Notes: generated by a model from the sequence alone, not told the origin. A stretch of DNA of 47,651 nt from an uncultured Saccharospirillaceae bacterium (GCA_913063165.1 CAJXZL010000014.1:1-47651); one strand, 5' to 3'. Positions 30,871 through 40,991 are shown, counted from the stretch's first letter. Program-made: numbers and translations.

Positions 30871-32187
30871 ATGACAAAGCAAGGCTCACTACCAACAGGT
30901 AAACAGAGCGGATTAGGCGAGCTTTGGTCTCGTCTACGCTTTCTACTGCTAGCTATTTTGGTCTATCGAATTGGGGCGCACATTCCTGTGCCCGGAATCA
31001 ATCCAGATAGCTTGGCTGCATTGTTTGAACGTAATAAAGACACCATCTTGAGCATGTTTAACATGTTCTCTGGTGGCGCCTTAGAGCGTATGAGTATCCT
31101 CGCATTGGGTATTATGCCCTATATTTCTGCGTCGATTGTTATGCAGTTATTGACGGTTGTGAGTCCTAAGCTTGAGGCATTGAAGAAAGAAGGTGAAGCG
31201 GGTCGTCGTAAGACTGCTCAGTACACCCGATATGGCACGTTGTTCTTGGCTATCATCCAATCCTTCGCTATTTCAGCAGGTTTGGCTAGCCAGGGCATCG
31301 CGTTTGAACCGGGTCCTTCTTTCTATTTTGTTGCGACTATCACATTAACCAGTGGCACCATGTTTTTGATGTGGCTGGGTGAGCAAATTACAGAACGTGG
31401 CATAGGTAACGGCATCTCGATGCTAATCTTTGCTGGTATCGTTGCTGGTTTGCCTGGTGCGATTGGTCAGTCATTTGAATCTGCCCGTCAGGGTGATTTG
31501 AATATCCTAGCTTTGTTGGGTATTGGCGTATTTGCCATCGTAGTAGTAGGTTTCGTCGTCTTTATTGAGCGTGGCCAACGTCGTATTACGATCAATTATG
31601 CTAAGCGTCAGCAAGGTAGAAAAGTATTTGCTGCTCAGACCAGTCATCTGCCTCTGAAAGTAAATATGGCTGGTGTAATTCCACCGATCTTTGCATCCTC
31701 ACTGTTGCTTTTCCCGGGTTCATTGGGAAGCTGGTTTGGTCAGAGTGAAGGTATGGAGTGGTTACAAGATGTTGCCTTGGTTCTAGGACCTGGTCAGCCT
31801 CTGTATATCATTCTGTTTGCAGCAGCTGTTGTGTTCTTCTGTTACTTCTATACTGCGGTTACTTTTAACCCTAAGGATGTCTCAGAGAACCTTAAGCGTT
31901 CAGGTGCGTTTATCCCGGGTATCCGCCCAGGTGAGCAAACTGCACGTTATATTGATGGTGTCTCAGCCCGACTCACGTTCTTCGGAGCGATGTACATTAC
32001 TGCGGTATCTTTGATGCCTCAAGCAATGGTGTTGGCAGCTAACGTTCCCTTCTATTTCGGTGGAACCTCGTTGCTAATCGTTGTTGTTGTAGTAATGGAC
32101 TTTATGGCTCAGGTTCAGTCACATCTAATGTCGCATCAGTACTCATCGCTGATGAAGAAAGCAAACTTAAAAACGATCGGTCACTAA
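30871..32187 (+). CDS. secY: Preprotein translocase subunit SecY
   Basis: The channel subunit of SecYEG with ten membrane segments. It has 438 residues (E. coli 443). Conserved parts are [12 protein letters not shown] near residue 33, [24 protein letters not shown] (plug and TM2), the cytosolic loop [20 protein letters not shown], and [13 protein letters not shown] before TM9. It starts directly after the rplO stop. With secE at 5319, two of the three core translocon genes are in this window. Confidence 0.98.
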   Translation: MTKQGSLPTGKQSGLGELWSRLRFLLLAILVYRIGAHIPVPGINPDSLAALFERNKDTILSMFNMFSGGALERMSILALGIMPYISASIVMQLLTVVSPKLEALKKEGEAGRRKTAQYTRYGTLFLAIIQSFAISAGLASQGIAFEPGPSFYFVATITLTSGTMFLMWLGEQITERGIGNGISMLIFAGIVAGLPGAIGQSFESARQGDLNILALLGIGVFAIVVVGFVVFIERGQRRITINYAKRQQGRKVFAAQTSHLPLKVNMAGVIPPIFASSLLLFPGSLGSWFGQSEGMEWLQDVALVLGPGQPLYIILFAAAVVFFCYFYTAVTFNPKDVSENLKRSGAFIPGIRPGEQTARYIDGVSARLTFFGAMYITAVSLMPQAMVLAANVPFYFGGTSLLIVVVVVMDFMAQVQSHLMSHQYSSLMKKANLKTIGH

Positions 32188-32210
32188 GGCCATCGTTAAG
32201 GGAGCACAAA

Positions 32211-32324
32211 ATGAAAGTACGTGCATCGGTAAAGAAAATCTGCCGAAACTGCAAAGTTATTCGTCGCAATGGTGCGGTTCGAGTAATTTGTAGTGAACCA
32301 AAGCACAAACAGCGCCAAGGTTAA
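32211..32324 (+). CDS. rpmJ: 50S ribosomal protein L36
   Basis: A 37-residue zinc-ribbon protein (bL36), starting [17 protein letters not shown] and ending EPKHKQRQG. Zinc ligands C11, C14, C27 and H32 are all present, so this is the zinc-binding form. It is one residue shorter than the E. coli protein (no alanine between S28 and E29). GGAG stands before the ATG. It lies 23 bases after secY, as usual. Confidence 0.96.
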   Translation: MKVRASVKKICRNCKVIRRNGAVRVICSEPKHKQRQG

Positions 32325-32370
32325 TTTGGAAACTGCTTGATTTCTTAGGGAACAGGCATTATTCTTTCGC

Positions 32371-32448
32371 GCCCTTTTGTGCACTGGGTATAGAATCGAA
32401 GTATGTCGCTTCGGTTTTCAGTGTTTAAATAACGGAGTAAGGTGAATG
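32371..32448 (+). promoter_or_regulatory. Alpha operon leader (S4 target)
   Basis: In E. coli, S4 represses the alpha operon by binding a nested pseudoknot around the rpsM start. The sequence CCCTTTTGTGCACTGGGTATAG here is close to the E. coli element (CCCUUUUGUGCAUUGGGU). Next come a GAAGTATGTCGCTTC stem-loop and a downstream AT-rich strand, up to the ribosome-binding site and ATG at 32446. The match is from memory of the Alpha_RBS family. Confidence 0.7.
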
Positions 32449-32802
32449 GCCCGTATTGCCGGTGTCAACATTCCTGACAACAAGCACGCCGTAATTTCGC
32501 TCACTTATGTGTACGGAATTGGTAAGCCAACGGCTTATAAAATTTGTGCCAATGTCGGAATAGACCCAACTACCAAAATGAAAGACTTGTCCGATGAGAA
32601 ATTGGACGAGCTGCGAGCTGCCGTAACAGCTATCCCTGTAGAGGGTGATCTGCGTCGTCAGGTGCAAATGAATATCAAACGATTGATGGATATGGGTTGT
32701 AACCGTGGTATACGCCACCGTCGCAGTCTACCGGTTCGAGGTCAGCGTACCAAGACCAATGCTCGCACCCGTAAGGGCCCGCGTAAGCCCATCAGGAAGT
32801 AA
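32446..32802 (+). CDS. rpsM: 30S ribosomal protein S13
   Basis: Ribosomal protein uS13 of the 30S head touches the P-site tRNA and L5. It has 118 residues, the E. coli length, starting [21 protein letters not shown] and with the basic tail [21 protein letters not shown]. First gene of the alpha operon, behind the S4-responsive leader. Confidence 0.98.
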   Translation: MARIAGVNIPDNKHAVISLTYVYGIGKPTAYKICANVGIDPTTKMKDLSDEKLDELRAAVTAIPVEGDLRRQVQMNIKRLMDMGCNRGIRHRRSLPVRGQRTKTNARTRKGPRKPIRK

Positions 32803-32827
32803 ATGAATAACTTGAAGGAAATCGAAG

Positions 32828-33223
32828 ATGGCAAAGCCAGGTTCTTCCAACAAGTCGCGTAAGAAAGTTAAAAAGCAGATTGCGGACGGTATCGCCCACA
32901 TTCACGCTTCTTTTAACAATACTATCGTGACTATCTCTGACCGCCAAGGCAACGCCCTGAGTTGGGCAACGGCTGGTGGCTCCGGTTTCCGTGGTTCCCG
33001 AAAAAGTACCCCTTTTGCAGCCCAGGTGGCCGCTGAGCGCGCAGGTGTTGTCGCTCAGGAATACGGTCTCAAAAATCTGGATGTAGAAGTGAAAGGTCCG
33101 GGACCCGGTCGTGAGTCAGCAGTTCGTGCTCTGAATGCCTGTGGTTTTAAGATTAATAGCATCACCGACGTGACGCCTATCCCGCACAACGGATGTCGTC
33201 CACCGAAAAAACGTCGTGTGTAA
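32828..33223 (+). CDS. rpsK: 30S ribosomal protein S11
   Basis: Ribosomal protein uS11 of the 30S platform. It has 131 residues (E. coli 129), with [22 protein letters not shown] and the C-terminal [18 protein letters not shown]. Confidence 0.98.
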   Translation: MAKPGSSNKSRKKVKKQIADGIAHIHASFNNTIVTISDRQGNALSWATAGGSGFRGSRKSTPFAAQVAAERAGVVAQEYGLKNLDVEVKGPGPGRESAVRALNACGFKINSITDVTPIPHNGCRPPKKRRV

Positions 33224-33238
33224 CAGGAGACAGATTCT

Positions 33239-33859
33239 ATGGCACGTTATATAGGTCCAAAGTGTAAGCTGTCTCGTCGGGAAGGTACGGATCTTTTCCT
33301 AAAGAGCGGAGTCCGCTCACTAGACACAAAATGTAAGCTAGAAGCCGCACCTGGCGTACACGGCGCACGTCGTGGTCGTTTGTCAGATTACGGTTTGCAG
33401 CTGCGCGAAAAGCAGAAAGTGCGTCGTATCTATGGTGTGCTTGAAAAGCAATTCCGTAGCTACTACAAAGAAGCTGCTCGTCGTAAAGGCGCAACTGGCG
33501 AAAACTTATTGCAACTGCTTGAGTGTCGTTTAGACAACGTAGCATACCGCATGGGTTTTGGCTCAACACGCGCAGAATCGCGTCAGTTGGTCAGCCACAA
33601 AGCAATCACTGTTAATGGTGTTAAGGTAAACATCCCTTCATTCCAAGTGAAAGCAGGCGACGTTATCAGCCTAACTGAAAAAGCACAAAAGCAGCTGCGT
33701 GTGAAAGGTTCTTTAGAACTAGCAAGCAGTCGTGCAGCTATTGGCTGGGTTGAAGTAGACAGCAAGAAACTTGAAGGTGTTTTCAAAGCAGTACCAGAGC
33801 GATCTGATCTTGCTTCTGACATCAACGAGAACTTGATTGTCGAACTTTACTCTAAGTAA
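33239..33859 (+). CDS. rpsD: 30S ribosomal protein S4 (zinc-free form)
   Basis: Ribosomal protein uS4 initiates 30S assembly and represses the alpha operon in E. coli. It has 206 residues, the E. coli length. The N-terminus lacks the four-cysteine zinc knuckle. The S4 RNA-binding domain covers about residues 96-160 ([31 protein letters not shown]). A repressor and its likely target (32371-32448) are in the same operon. Confidence 0.98.
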   Translation: MARYIGPKCKLSRREGTDLFLKSGVRSLDTKCKLEAAPGVHGARRGRLSDYGLQLREKQKVRRIYGVLEKQFRSYYKEAARRKGATGENLLQLLECRLDNVAYRMGFGSTRAESRQLVSHKAITVNGVKVNIPSFQVKAGDVISLTEKAQKQLRVKGSLELASSRAAIGWVEVDSKKLEGVFKAVPERSDLASDINENLIVELYSK

Positions 33860-33878
33860 CAGACTGCTGGGGAGCATT

Positions 33879-34880
33879 ATGCAGCGTTCAGTAAACGATT
33901 TTCTCACTCCACGTCATATCGATGTTGAAGAAGTAGGTCCAAAGCGAGCTAAAATTACGCTCGAACCACTAGAGCGTGGTTTTGGTCATACGTTGGGCAG
34001 TGCACTTCGTCGAATTTTATTGTCGTCTATCCCAGGTGCAGCGATCACTGAAGTTGAGATCGATGGTGTATTACATGAGTACAGCACTATCGAAGGCGTT
34101 CAAGAAGATGTTTTAGACATCTTGTTGAACCTTAAAGGTGTAGCAATTCGATTGTTTGATCGAGATGAAGCGACTTTGACCCTGTCTAAGAAAGGCACTG
34201 GTGAAGTTACAGCCGCTGATATCCAACTCGATCACGGCGTTGAAATTGCAAACCCCGATCAGGTGATTGCCCATTTGAGCGGTAATGGCTCTTTGAACAT
34301 GACGCTACGCGTTACAACAGGTCGCGGTTACGTGCCAGTTGAAGCCCGCAGCACAGGTGATGAAGAGACAAAACCAATCGGAAAACTGCAGTTAGATGCC
34401 TCTTATAGCCCAGTGATTCGTGTTGCTTATGTTGTTGAAGCTGCTCGTGTAGAGCAGCGCACCGACTTGGACAAATTGGTCCTTGACGTTGAATCTAATG
34501 GTACGATTGATCCTGAAGAAGCGATCCGTCGTGCAGCTACGATCCTACAACAACAGTTGGCAGCATTTGTCGATCTGGAAAGTGAGTCAGAAGCTGAGGT
34601 AGCAGAAGAAGAAGATCAAATCGATCCTATTCTGTTGCGTCCGGTAGATGATTTGGAATTGACCGTACGTTCAGCGAACTGCTTGAAAGCCGAAAACATC
34701 TACTATATTGGTGATTTGATTCAGCGTACCGAAGTCGAGTTGTTAAAGACTCCGAATTTGGGCAAAAAATCATTGACTGAAATAAAAGACGTATTGGCTT
34801 CTAAAGGTCTTTCTCTTGGCATGGTCTTAGAGAATTGGCCACCAGCCAGTTTAAAGAACGACGATAAGGTGCTCGGCTGA
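33879..34880 (+). CDS. rpoA: RNA polymerase subunit alpha
   Basis: Dimer that scaffolds RNA polymerase assembly and touches UP elements and activators. It has 333 residues (E. coli 329). The N-terminal domain has [23 protein letters not shown], a flexible acidic linker ([14 protein letters not shown]) follows, and the C-terminal domain has [12 protein letters not shown] with the DNA-binding arginine. The ATG at 33879 has GGGGAG upstream. The in-frame extension to 33837 overlaps rpsD and is rejected. Confidence 0.98.
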   Translation: MQRSVNDFLTPRHIDVEEVGPKRAKITLEPLERGFGHTLGSALRRILLSSIPGAAITEVEIDGVLHEYSTIEGVQEDVLDILLNLKGVAIRLFDRDEATLTLSKKGTGEVTAADIQLDHGVEIANPDQVIAHLSGNGSLNMTLRVTTGRGYVPVEARSTGDEETKPIGKLQLDASYSPVIRVAYVVEAARVEQRTDLDKLVLDVESNGTIDPEEAIRRAATILQQQLAAFVDLESESEAEVAEEEDQIDPILLRPVDDLELTVRSANCLKAENIYYIGDLIQRTEVELLKTPNLGKKSLTEIKDVLASKGLSLGMVLENWPPASLKNDDKVLG

Positions 34881-34907
34881 GCACCACGATTCGAAAGGAA
34901 TTAAAAC

Positions 34908-35288
34908 ATGCGTCATCGTAAAAGTGGCCGTAAGTTAAATAGAACCAGTTCACACCGCAAAGCTATGTTCAAGAACATGGCTAACAGCTTGGTTGAACAT
35001 GAAGTGATCAAAACAACGGTACCTAAGGCAAAAGAACTACGCCGTGTATTAGAGCCGTTGATCACAAAAGCAAAAGTGGACAGCGTTGCGAACCGTCGCC
35101 ACGTGTTTGATACATTGCGTTCTGATGAAGCAGTGGGCAAATTGTTCAAAGACATCGGACCTCGTTCAATCGATCGTCCTGGTGGATATTTGCGTATCCT
35201 GAAGTGTGGATTCCGTGCAGGCGATAATGCTCCTATGGCATACGTTGAATTGGTAGACCGTGCTACAGAGGCAGCAGACGCAGAGTAA
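34908..35288 (+). CDS. rplQ: 50S ribosomal protein L17
   Basis: Ribosomal protein bL17 near the tunnel exit. It has 126 residues (E. coli 127), starting [24 protein letters not shown]. It is the last gene of the alpha operon and of the whole ribosomal superoperon, followed by a strong terminator. Confidence 0.98.
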   Translation: MRHRKSGRKLNRTSSHRKAMFKNMANSLVEHEVIKTTVPKAKELRRVLEPLITKAKVDSVANRRHVFDTLRSDEAVGKLFKDIGPRSIDRPGGYLRILKCGFRAGDNAPMAYVELVDRATEAADAE

Positions 35289-35305
35289 TTTATTTTGTGT
35301 CTTAG

Positions 35306-35331
35306 AACCCCGCTTTTGCGGGGTTTTTTTT
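35306..35331 (+). terminator. Rho-independent terminator after rplQ
   Basis: AACCCCGC pairs perfectly with GCGGGGTT around TTTT and leads into a run of eight T residues in all. It closes the alpha operon. Confidence 0.95.
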
Positions 35332-35517
35332 GTCCAAAATTTGGCAATGCCAACTGCCAGAGGGGGCATACAGGGTACCAATGGGCATGTGGATCAAGAA
35401 AACGCCGAGTATTGATCGGTCGAGATAGAAGCAACTATGAATATGATAGGCATTGGTTTAGAGTCGCCTTTTTGACAAACCTGTGCATGCGCGCAACTGA
35501 CTTATGGACTGGTCCTT

Positions 35518-36723
35518 TTGATACATCATAAAACCCCACAGTACTATCAAACCGTGTTAGCGCTTGCGCTAGGCTCAGCGGCTATCTTTGCCAATTTGTA
35601 TTGTTTACAGCCACTATTGCCCACCCTAGCTACCGATTTTGGTAAGGGTCTGTTGGATATCACATTGGTATTTACCATAGCGACCTTTGCAATGGCAGGC
35701 TCGCTCATATTTTATGGCGCGTTAAGTGATGCCATTGGCCGGTATTGGTTGATGCTGTTATCGCTAGGGGGTACCTCGCTTGTGACCCTTGCGATGGTGT
35801 GGGCAGAAGGTTTCGAACAGCTTTTGTTTTTGCGCTTATTGCAGGGCGTGGTATTGGGTGCATTGCCAGCCGTCGCTATCGCCTACATCGGCGATGAGTT
35901 TTCGCCGCATCTGGTACCGGGCGTAGTCGGTATCTATATCGCGGCTAACACCCTAGGCGGCATTGGGGGACGCTTGTTAGGCGGATTTATTGCCGAGTCG
36001 TACTCGTGGAATGATCTGTATATTGTGATGACTGGTTTGAATGCGTTGGCCTTGCTTGCTTTGTATCGTTGGCTAACACAACCCAAGAATTTCGTGTCAC
36101 AACCGCTTAAGGTTGCAGGTGTGTTGCGGGATATATGGCACCACATGAGTCACTTTGAACTGATCACCATCTATGTGGTGATTGGTTTGGCTTTTGGTGT
36201 CTTTATCAATCTCTATTCCTATTTGGCCTTTATTCTTGTGGAACCACCATTCAATGCAGGTTCCAGCTTTATAGGTCTGCTGTTTGTCACATACTTAGCT
36301 GGCACTTTTGCATCAGCGAGTTCTGGTTGGATAGCACACCGCATCGGCCAACTGAATACCATCGTGTTTGGTATCCTGGTATTTATGTTAGGGGTCTTGT
36401 TTCTGTTCTCCGCAGATATCCGAGTCACCATATTGGGCTTGACCATCAATGCCTTTGGTTTTTTCTTGGCGCATTCGGTCTCAAGCAGTTGGGTAAATGG
36501 CCACGCCAAAAAAGCCAAAGCATCCGCATCGGCTGGTTATTTGGTATTTTACTATTTGGGTGCGAGTGTGGGTCCCATAATGCTTTACCCGTTTTGGCAT
36601 ACAGGCGGTTGGTCACGCACCTTGATCGGTGCAGAGCTTTACCTCAGCCTGTCATTGGGCTTACTTGTTTGGCTGATGTTACGGCTCAGAAAGGCCAAGG
36701 CTGCTGCTGTGACCCTAGCTTAG
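35518..36723 (+). CDS. MFS transporter, YnfM-like
   Basis: A 401-residue major facilitator protein with about twelve membrane segments. It resembles E. coli YnfM, a drug/arabinose-efflux-type transporter, through ANLYCLQPLLPTLATDFG (TM1), GALSDAIGRYW (the loop 2-3 signature), GGIGGRLLGGF, and AHSVSSSWVNGHAKKAKASASAGYL before TM10-11. The exported substrate is unknown. The only reasonable start is the TTG at 35518. An in-frame stop lies at 35473 and no ATG is available before TM1. A TTGACA lies at 35472-35477 but lacks a good -10 box. The gene ends three bases from the convergent EAL gene, with no visible terminator between them. Confidence 0.88.
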   Translation: MIHHKTPQYYQTVLALALGSAAIFANLYCLQPLLPTLATDFGKGLLDITLVFTIATFAMAGSLIFYGALSDAIGRYWLMLLSLGGTSLVTLAMVWAEGFEQLLFLRLLQGVVLGALPAVAIAYIGDEFSPHLVPGVVGIYIAANTLGGIGGRLLGGFIAESYSWNDLYIVMTGLNALALLALYRWLTQPKNFVSQPLKVAGVLRDIWHHMSHFELITIYVVIGLAFGVFINLYSYLAFILVEPPFNAGSSFIGLLFVTYLAGTFASASSGWIAHRIGQLNTIVFGILVFMLGVLFLFSADIRVTILGLTINAFGFFLAHSVSSSWVNGHAKKAKASASAGYLVFYYLGASVGPIMLYPFWHTGGWSRTLIGAELYLSLSLGLLVWLMLRLRKAKAAAVTLA

Positions 36724-36726
36724 CCG

Positions 36727-39078
36727 CTACTTTGCCTCGTTGTGGTAGGGTGAATCCTTGAGCCACAGGGCAAGGGAGTCGGCAGGAACTGCCTTTGATA
36801 TGAAATAACCCTGTACTTTTTCACAACCATTCTCCAGTAGCCACGCCATGGTTTCTGCGTCTTCAACGCCTTCGGCCACCACCGACAATGACAGGTTATG
36901 GGCCAATTGAATGGTCGACCGCACAATCACTTGGTCTTCTATTTCAGTCATCAATTGCATCACAAATGACTTGTCAATTTTAAGTTCTTCGACCGGTAGT
37001 TTCTTCAATTGAGCGAGTGACGAATATCCGGTGCCATAGTCATCAATGGATAATGTGAACCCAAAATCACGCCACTGACACAACACTTCGATAGCCGCCT
37101 CAGGATCAGATAGCACGGCGTCTTCAGTGATTTCGATGGTAATGTCCGATGGTGGTACCTGTTGACGCTGGGTTTCATCAAGTACCCATTGGCAGAATTC
37201 GGGATTGGCAATATTCTCTGCGCTGACATTGACGGAAATGCTGAGTGTAATCCCACTGGCTTGCCAACGCTGGTGTTGGCGCAATACCTCTTGGAACACC
37301 CAGCGACTCAATGCATTCATCTGGCCCGCTTTTTCCGCTAGTGGAATGAACACATCTGGAAATACGAGACCTTTAATCGGGTGCTGCCACCGAACTAGCG
37401 CTTCTACGTGCTCTATGAAGCCAGAAGTAAGTGATAACTTAGGTTGATAGAACAGCACCAACTGCTCCAATTCAATCGCGCCTTTTAAATCGTTTAAGAG
37501 TTGAAAGCCAGACAACGTGTTTTTGTCGATATCGATATCGTATATTTGGGCATGCAATTTTTGCTTCTTGGCATGATGTAAAGCGGTGTCAGCCTGTCTT
37601 AATAGGCTTACCAATGTTGAATCTGGTGAATGGCAACTGATGCCTAATGTAACCTGTAGGTGTAACGTAATATCTTGGTAGCGATATTCTTTATCTACCC
37701 TATCGGCAATCTGTGCGATCTGATGTTTTATACGTTCGGTTGGAAGCTGCTTGTAGGCTAATACAAATTCGTCACCCGATAGTCGACACACCAGGTCTAT
37801 CTCTGGCGAATCAGCCAACCGCCGCCCGACCTCTTTGATAACTTCATCGCCAACCGCATGGCCTAGCGTCACATTGACATCTGTAATCCGTCGAATGTTG
37901 AGCAACATGATAACGATGGGATGCTTGGCTTTTAGCCATTGACTCACCTCGACATCAAGCCCACTGCGATTGGGTAAGTTGGTTAACGGATCATGCTGCG
38001 CTTGGTGGGTGATTTTTTGTTCCCGATCGTTAATCGCATCACGCATAAAGGTAAATTCATTCGACAGGGTTTGCATCTCGATACTACTACCGACGTCGGC
38101 GGCACCAGTATAGTTGCCGTGAGCAATAGAGCGTGCCTGACCAATCAACAACTTGATGGGCTTGGTGACATTGCGAGCGATGAGAAAAGCCACTAATAGC
38201 GATAGGGGCAGCATGAGAAAAATCAATAATAATTGTTGCGCCCATTGATTTTGAAGTTTGGCTAACACGGCTTCCCGTTTTACAAACATATAGGCAAACA
38301 GTGTGTTGCCTTCGACGGTCCCCACTGTTTCCTTCCATAACAGATAATCAAAGTTCGCAATGTCATTGTGAATATAATTGGTCACAATAGCGTGGTCTTC
38401 AGGCGCTATTTTCTCGCTTGAATAGGCCACGTCTGATACGTTGTTTTGGTCATCTGATAACAGGAAGCCTGCATTCAGGCCAGTGATGGTGTGCAATCCT
38501 TCAGCGAGTGTATTGTCTATGATATAGCCAAACCCGACCCAACCGATGGTGGCGTCGACACCACTGGTCAGGGGCGCAAAACGTATCTGATAAATGCGGT
38601 CGCCCAAACGGTATAGGGTGGTCGCAGACTGGAAATCTTGGTCGAGTTGAAAGCGAAACATGGTGTTTTGTTCGGAGCCCAGCTGTACCTTGCCATTGGC
38701 GTCTTCATTGGCATCAAACACCAATTGTCCGATGACTTTTCCATCAGAGGATACGGCAATAGCCATATCGGCATTGATTCGCTTGCGGTGATTATTGAGT
38801 GCGACCAGAAAGCTGCGTTCTTCACCATCAATGAAAATGTCTTTAAGGCCAAAGTCTTTCGCGGCGGTGTCGGCAAATGCGGCGAGATAATAATTTCGGT
38901 TGGCATTTTCAGACTCAAAGACGAGACGGGCCATTGATAGTTGATTGCCTAGTTGTTGGCGCTCAAGCTGTTGGTTGCCGCTGTAGGTAAACCAAAAAGA
39001 CACAGCCTGAATGACCAGTAACAACAGTACGAAAAAAGTGAATATCTGGGTCTGTAGGCGATTCATAAAGGTAAACAT
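36727..39078 (-). CDS. Membrane GGDEF-EAL protein, probable c-di-GMP phosphodiesterase
   Basis: 783 residues: TM1 (about 11-32), a periplasmic sensor of about 250 residues that looks CACHE-like, TM2 (about 282-301), HAMP (302-354), GGDEF domain (362-516) and EAL domain (526-775). The cyclase part looks inactive. The motif is SGDEF at 434-438, and the metal-binding aspartate of the usual LDLDxF is replaced (LLNIRRI near 392-398). The EAL part looks active: EALVRW at 559-564, NVS at 617-619, EITE at 649-652, DDYGTG at 679-684, KIDKSF at 700-705, AEGVED at 735-740 and QGYFISK at 756-762. It most likely degrades c-di-GMP in response to a periplasmic signal. It starts 15 bases after the copper-protein gene, whose end overlaps its TGAGGGG ribosome-binding site. 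Confidence 0.88.
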   Translation of the reverse strand: MFTFMNRLQTQIFTFFVLLLLVIQAVSFWFTYSGNQQLERQQLGNQLSMARLVFESENANRNYYLAAFADTAAKDFGLKDIFIDGEERSFLVALNNHRKRINADMAIAVSSDGKVIGQLVFDANEDANGKVQLGSEQNTMFRFQLDQDFQSATTLYRLGDRIYQIRFAPLTSGVDATIGWVGFGYIIDNTLAEGLHTITGLNAGFLLSDDQNNVSDVAYSSEKIAPEDHAIVTNYIHNDIANFDYLLWKETVGTVEGNTLFAYMFVKREAVLAKLQNQWAQQLLLIFLMLPLSLLVAFLIARNVTKPIKLLIGQARSIAHGNYTGAADVGSSIEMQTLSNEFTFMRDAINDREQKITHQAQHDPLTNLPNRSGLDVEVSQWLKAKHPIVIMLLNIRRITDVNVTLGHAVGDEVIKEVGRRLADSPEIDLVCRLSGDEFVLAYKQLPTERIKHQIAQIADRVDKEYRYQDITLHLQVTLGISCHSPDSTLVSLLRQADTALHHAKKQKLHAQIYDIDIDKNTLSGFQLLNDLKGAIELEQLVLFYQPKLSLTSGFIEHVEALVRWQHPIKGLVFPDVFIPLAEKAGQMNALSRWVFQEVLRQHQRWQASGITLSISVNVSAENIANPEFCQWVLDETQRQQVPPSDITIEITEDAVLSDPEAAIEVLCQWRDFGFTLSIDDYGTGYSSLAQLKKLPVEELKIDKSFVMQLMTEIEDQVIVRSTIQLAHNLSLSVVAEGVEDAETMAWLLENGCEKVQGYFISKAVPADSLALWLKDSPYHNEAK

Positions 39079-39093
39079 CAGCAGCTTAACCCC

Positions 39094-39732
39094 TCAATAG
39101 AAACTATCGTAATCGATGTCATCTGGCGCTTCTTGGTCGGGTACCTTGCCTAACTTGGCGGAGACTTGAAGTCGCATATTAGCGGCAATATTGTTTTCGA
39201 TCTGCCATTGCTGGCTATGATTGCTGGCACTGAGTTGCGGATGCCATACGGTAACTGTGACAGCACCTTGTGGCAGATCTTTGATCGTCACACGACCCAT
39301 TTTATTGGTGATCCCAAAATAACCAGTGGGGACCACAAGAATGTGACCGCCCATCCAGTCATGAATATTGCAACCCATTGCCACGTCACCTAATTGCATA
39401 AAGCTAATGGTTTCGGCAGGCGCATTACGTTTAAGCTTGAATGAAAATCGCTCTGGGCCTTTGGCCGCATAGACGTGATGGGTTATGTTGTCATCATTGA
39501 TAAATTGCACGTCACTGCCCTGACTGACCACGGTGATGTAGGGGCTGAATTTTTTGTCGGTCTGGTGTACAGCGACAGGTTTTTTGGCTGGCTTGTTCGG
39601 GGTATTCTCATCGGCGACAAACACCACAACACCCGCTAGTGGCATATCGTCTCGGTCTGTTACGAAAAATTCGGTAGCCTGTGTAGCCATGGGCAGGCAC
39701 AGGGACACAACTAAATAACGCAGTATTCTCAT
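39094..39732 (-). CDS. Periplasmic amicyanin-like copper protein
   Basis: A 212-residue exported protein with signal peptide residues 1-19 (cleavage after ATQA). A first half resembling a carboxypeptidase-regulatory beta-sandwich leads into a cupredoxin-like segment. Likely type 1 copper ligands are H85 or H86 (NITHHVY) and C121-x2-H124-x2-M127 (CNIHDWM), the short ligand loop of amicyanins and pseudoazurins. Such genes are often labelled methylamine utilization protein, but no methylamine dehydrogenase genes are present. The ATG at 39732 has AAAGGA upstream. An ATG at 39753 lies before that site and is rejected. The gene is directly upstream of the GGDEF-EAL gene and may feed it a redox or copper signal. 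Confidence 0.75.
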   Translation of the reverse strand: MRILRYLVVSLCLPMATQATEFFVTDRDDMPLAGVVVFVADENTPNKPAKKPVAVHQTDKKFSPYITVVSQGSDVQFINDDNITHHVYAAKGPERFSFKLKRNAPAETISFMQLGDVAMGCNIHDWMGGHILVVPTGYFGITNKMGRVTIKDLPQGAVTVTVWHPQLSASNHSQQWQIENNIAANMRLQVSAKLGKVPDQEAPDDIDYDSFY

Positions 39733-40219
39733 CAGCGGATTTCCTTTAAGCATGTGGCTCAGTCTATCGCTCAGTCATTGGCCCAGAATATCAAATGCTT
39801 CAGCGTTTTTATACAAAACAAACCTTGCTTGCCGGGTCGTTAACTTGTCCGTAAGGACACCGGCATTGAATCCGAGGCATACAAGCAGTACCCATCTGAC
39901 GTCCTTTATATCACAATGCGCTGCGCGCTTGGAAACGATACCATTGTACTGCACCTATGTCTGGTCTCAGAAATTGCTTATTTTCTAATGCGAATGGGTG
40001 TGAGATTGACTGACCAAAATACAAAATTCGTTCACACTTATAGCGACTGCGCGCACCGAAGAAAGGCGGATAATGCACCATTATTTATGTCACCCGTTTC
40101 AATGACAAACCTAGACGATTCTGTGATCTGGGCCACTAAAATAAGGCACGCCACACTGCGTTCGCTGCTATAGTAAAGGTGGTTAGCAACCGCCACATTA
40201 TTACAGGGCAGGATAGAAA
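39733..40219. other. 487-base divergent intergenic region
   Basis: Holds the promoters of the minus-strand copper-protein unit and the plus-strand YIP1-ABC unit. On the plus side there is a possible -10 box TATAGT (40169-40174) and a hairpin GGTGGTT/AACCGCC (40178-40194) before the YIP1 start. A TTGACT at 40006-40011 lacks a -10 partner. Short frames here show no codon or protein character, and I see no RNA gene. Confidence 0.5.
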
Positions 40220-40909
40220 ATGAGTGTCTATGCATTTGGACCCGCTATTGCCGACATCTTCGCGCAACCCCAACGCGTCTTCCAAGCTATTATTGAAAAA
40301 ACCCTTTCAGCCTGGGTCCCGTTAATTGTGGTATTTGTTAGTAGCTTGGCCGTATTCGGCTGGTACTTTATGACCGTGGATATGGAGGCTTTCATCATAG
40401 CCGCTGCCGCACAAAGTGGCACAGCCATGACGCCCGAAACGCTGGTGGCGATACGTGACCAAACAGCGCTATTGCGAATCACCACCCTCTTGAGTTCTGT
40501 AGTCAGTCAGGTTGGCATTCCCTTTGTGATTGCCCTCTACTGTAGCCTCGTAGCCAATGTAGTCAGCGATGTGAGAAGCAGCTATGGGCAGTGGTTGGCG
40601 GTGGTTGCATGGTCTTCTATTCCAGGGCTTATTAGCCTATTAAGCATGGCGATCAGTATCGCCATCGCTCAGGACGGCGCGGTGGCCATTGAGTCACTTG
40701 ACCGCACGACATTAAACAATCTCGCCTTTCATTTTAATCCTCAGGACGCTGGCTATGTGGCTGCAAATGCCGTGTCGTTGGGCAGCCTGTGGTCATGGCT
40801 TATTAGCGTGTTAGGGTTTAGCCTGTTGGCAAAAGTAAGCACACGAACGGCGGCGTTGCTATTGTTAGCGCCTATCGTCTTCATGAGCCTATTGGTGTGG
40901 TTGCTTTAA
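40220..40909 (+). CDS. YIP1-family membrane protein
   Basis: A 229-residue protein with about five membrane segments (near 31-50, 95-118, 125-150, 180-198 and 203-228). It starts with a short cytosolic stretch PAIADIFAQPQRVFQAI typical of bacterial YIP1 (PF04893) proteins. The function of bacterial members is unknown. It precedes a MacAB-like exporter with an 82-base gap, and the four genes probably form one operon. A role in placing or assisting that exporter is possible. Confidence 0.75.
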   Translation: MSVYAFGPAIADIFAQPQRVFQAIIEKTLSAWVPLIVVFVSSLAVFGWYFMTVDMEAFIIAAAAQSGTAMTPETLVAIRDQTALLRITTLLSSVVSQVGIPFVIALYCSLVANVVSDVRSSYGQWLAVVAWSSIPGLISLLSMAISIAIAQDGAVAIESLDRTTLNNLAFHFNPQDAGYVAANAVSLGSLWSWLISVLGFSLLAKVSTRTAALLLLAPIVFMSLLVWLL

Positions 40910-40991
40910 CCTGATCGGCGTATCACCGCCGACAATCTCTAGGTCGACGCAGAAACGGCCTTTTTCAGCACGATGAATTTGAGGACGCGTC

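Noticed and set aside
32365..32396. TAGAAT (32391-32396) as a promoter for the alpha operon
   Set aside because: No -35 box at the right distance, and the bases are part of the S4-responsive leader structure.
35341..35353. Near-palindrome TTGGCAATGCCAA upstream of the MFS gene as an operator
   Set aside because: It lies only ten bases after the rplQ terminator and far from the MFS start. One short palindrome is not enough.
39094..39732. Methylamine utilization operon
   Set aside because: Only the amicyanin-like ligand loop is present. No methylamine dehydrogenase subunits or maturation genes lie nearby.
39752..39988. Short open frames in the 39733-40219 gap (also 39916-40173)
   Set aside because: No plausible ribosome-binding sites, odd composition with many Cys/His/Ser residues, and no family resemblance. 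The region is better explained as a divergent promoter region.
40006..40011. TTGACT as a promoter in the YIP1 upstream region
   Set aside because: No -10-like hexamer at 16 to 18 bases downstream.
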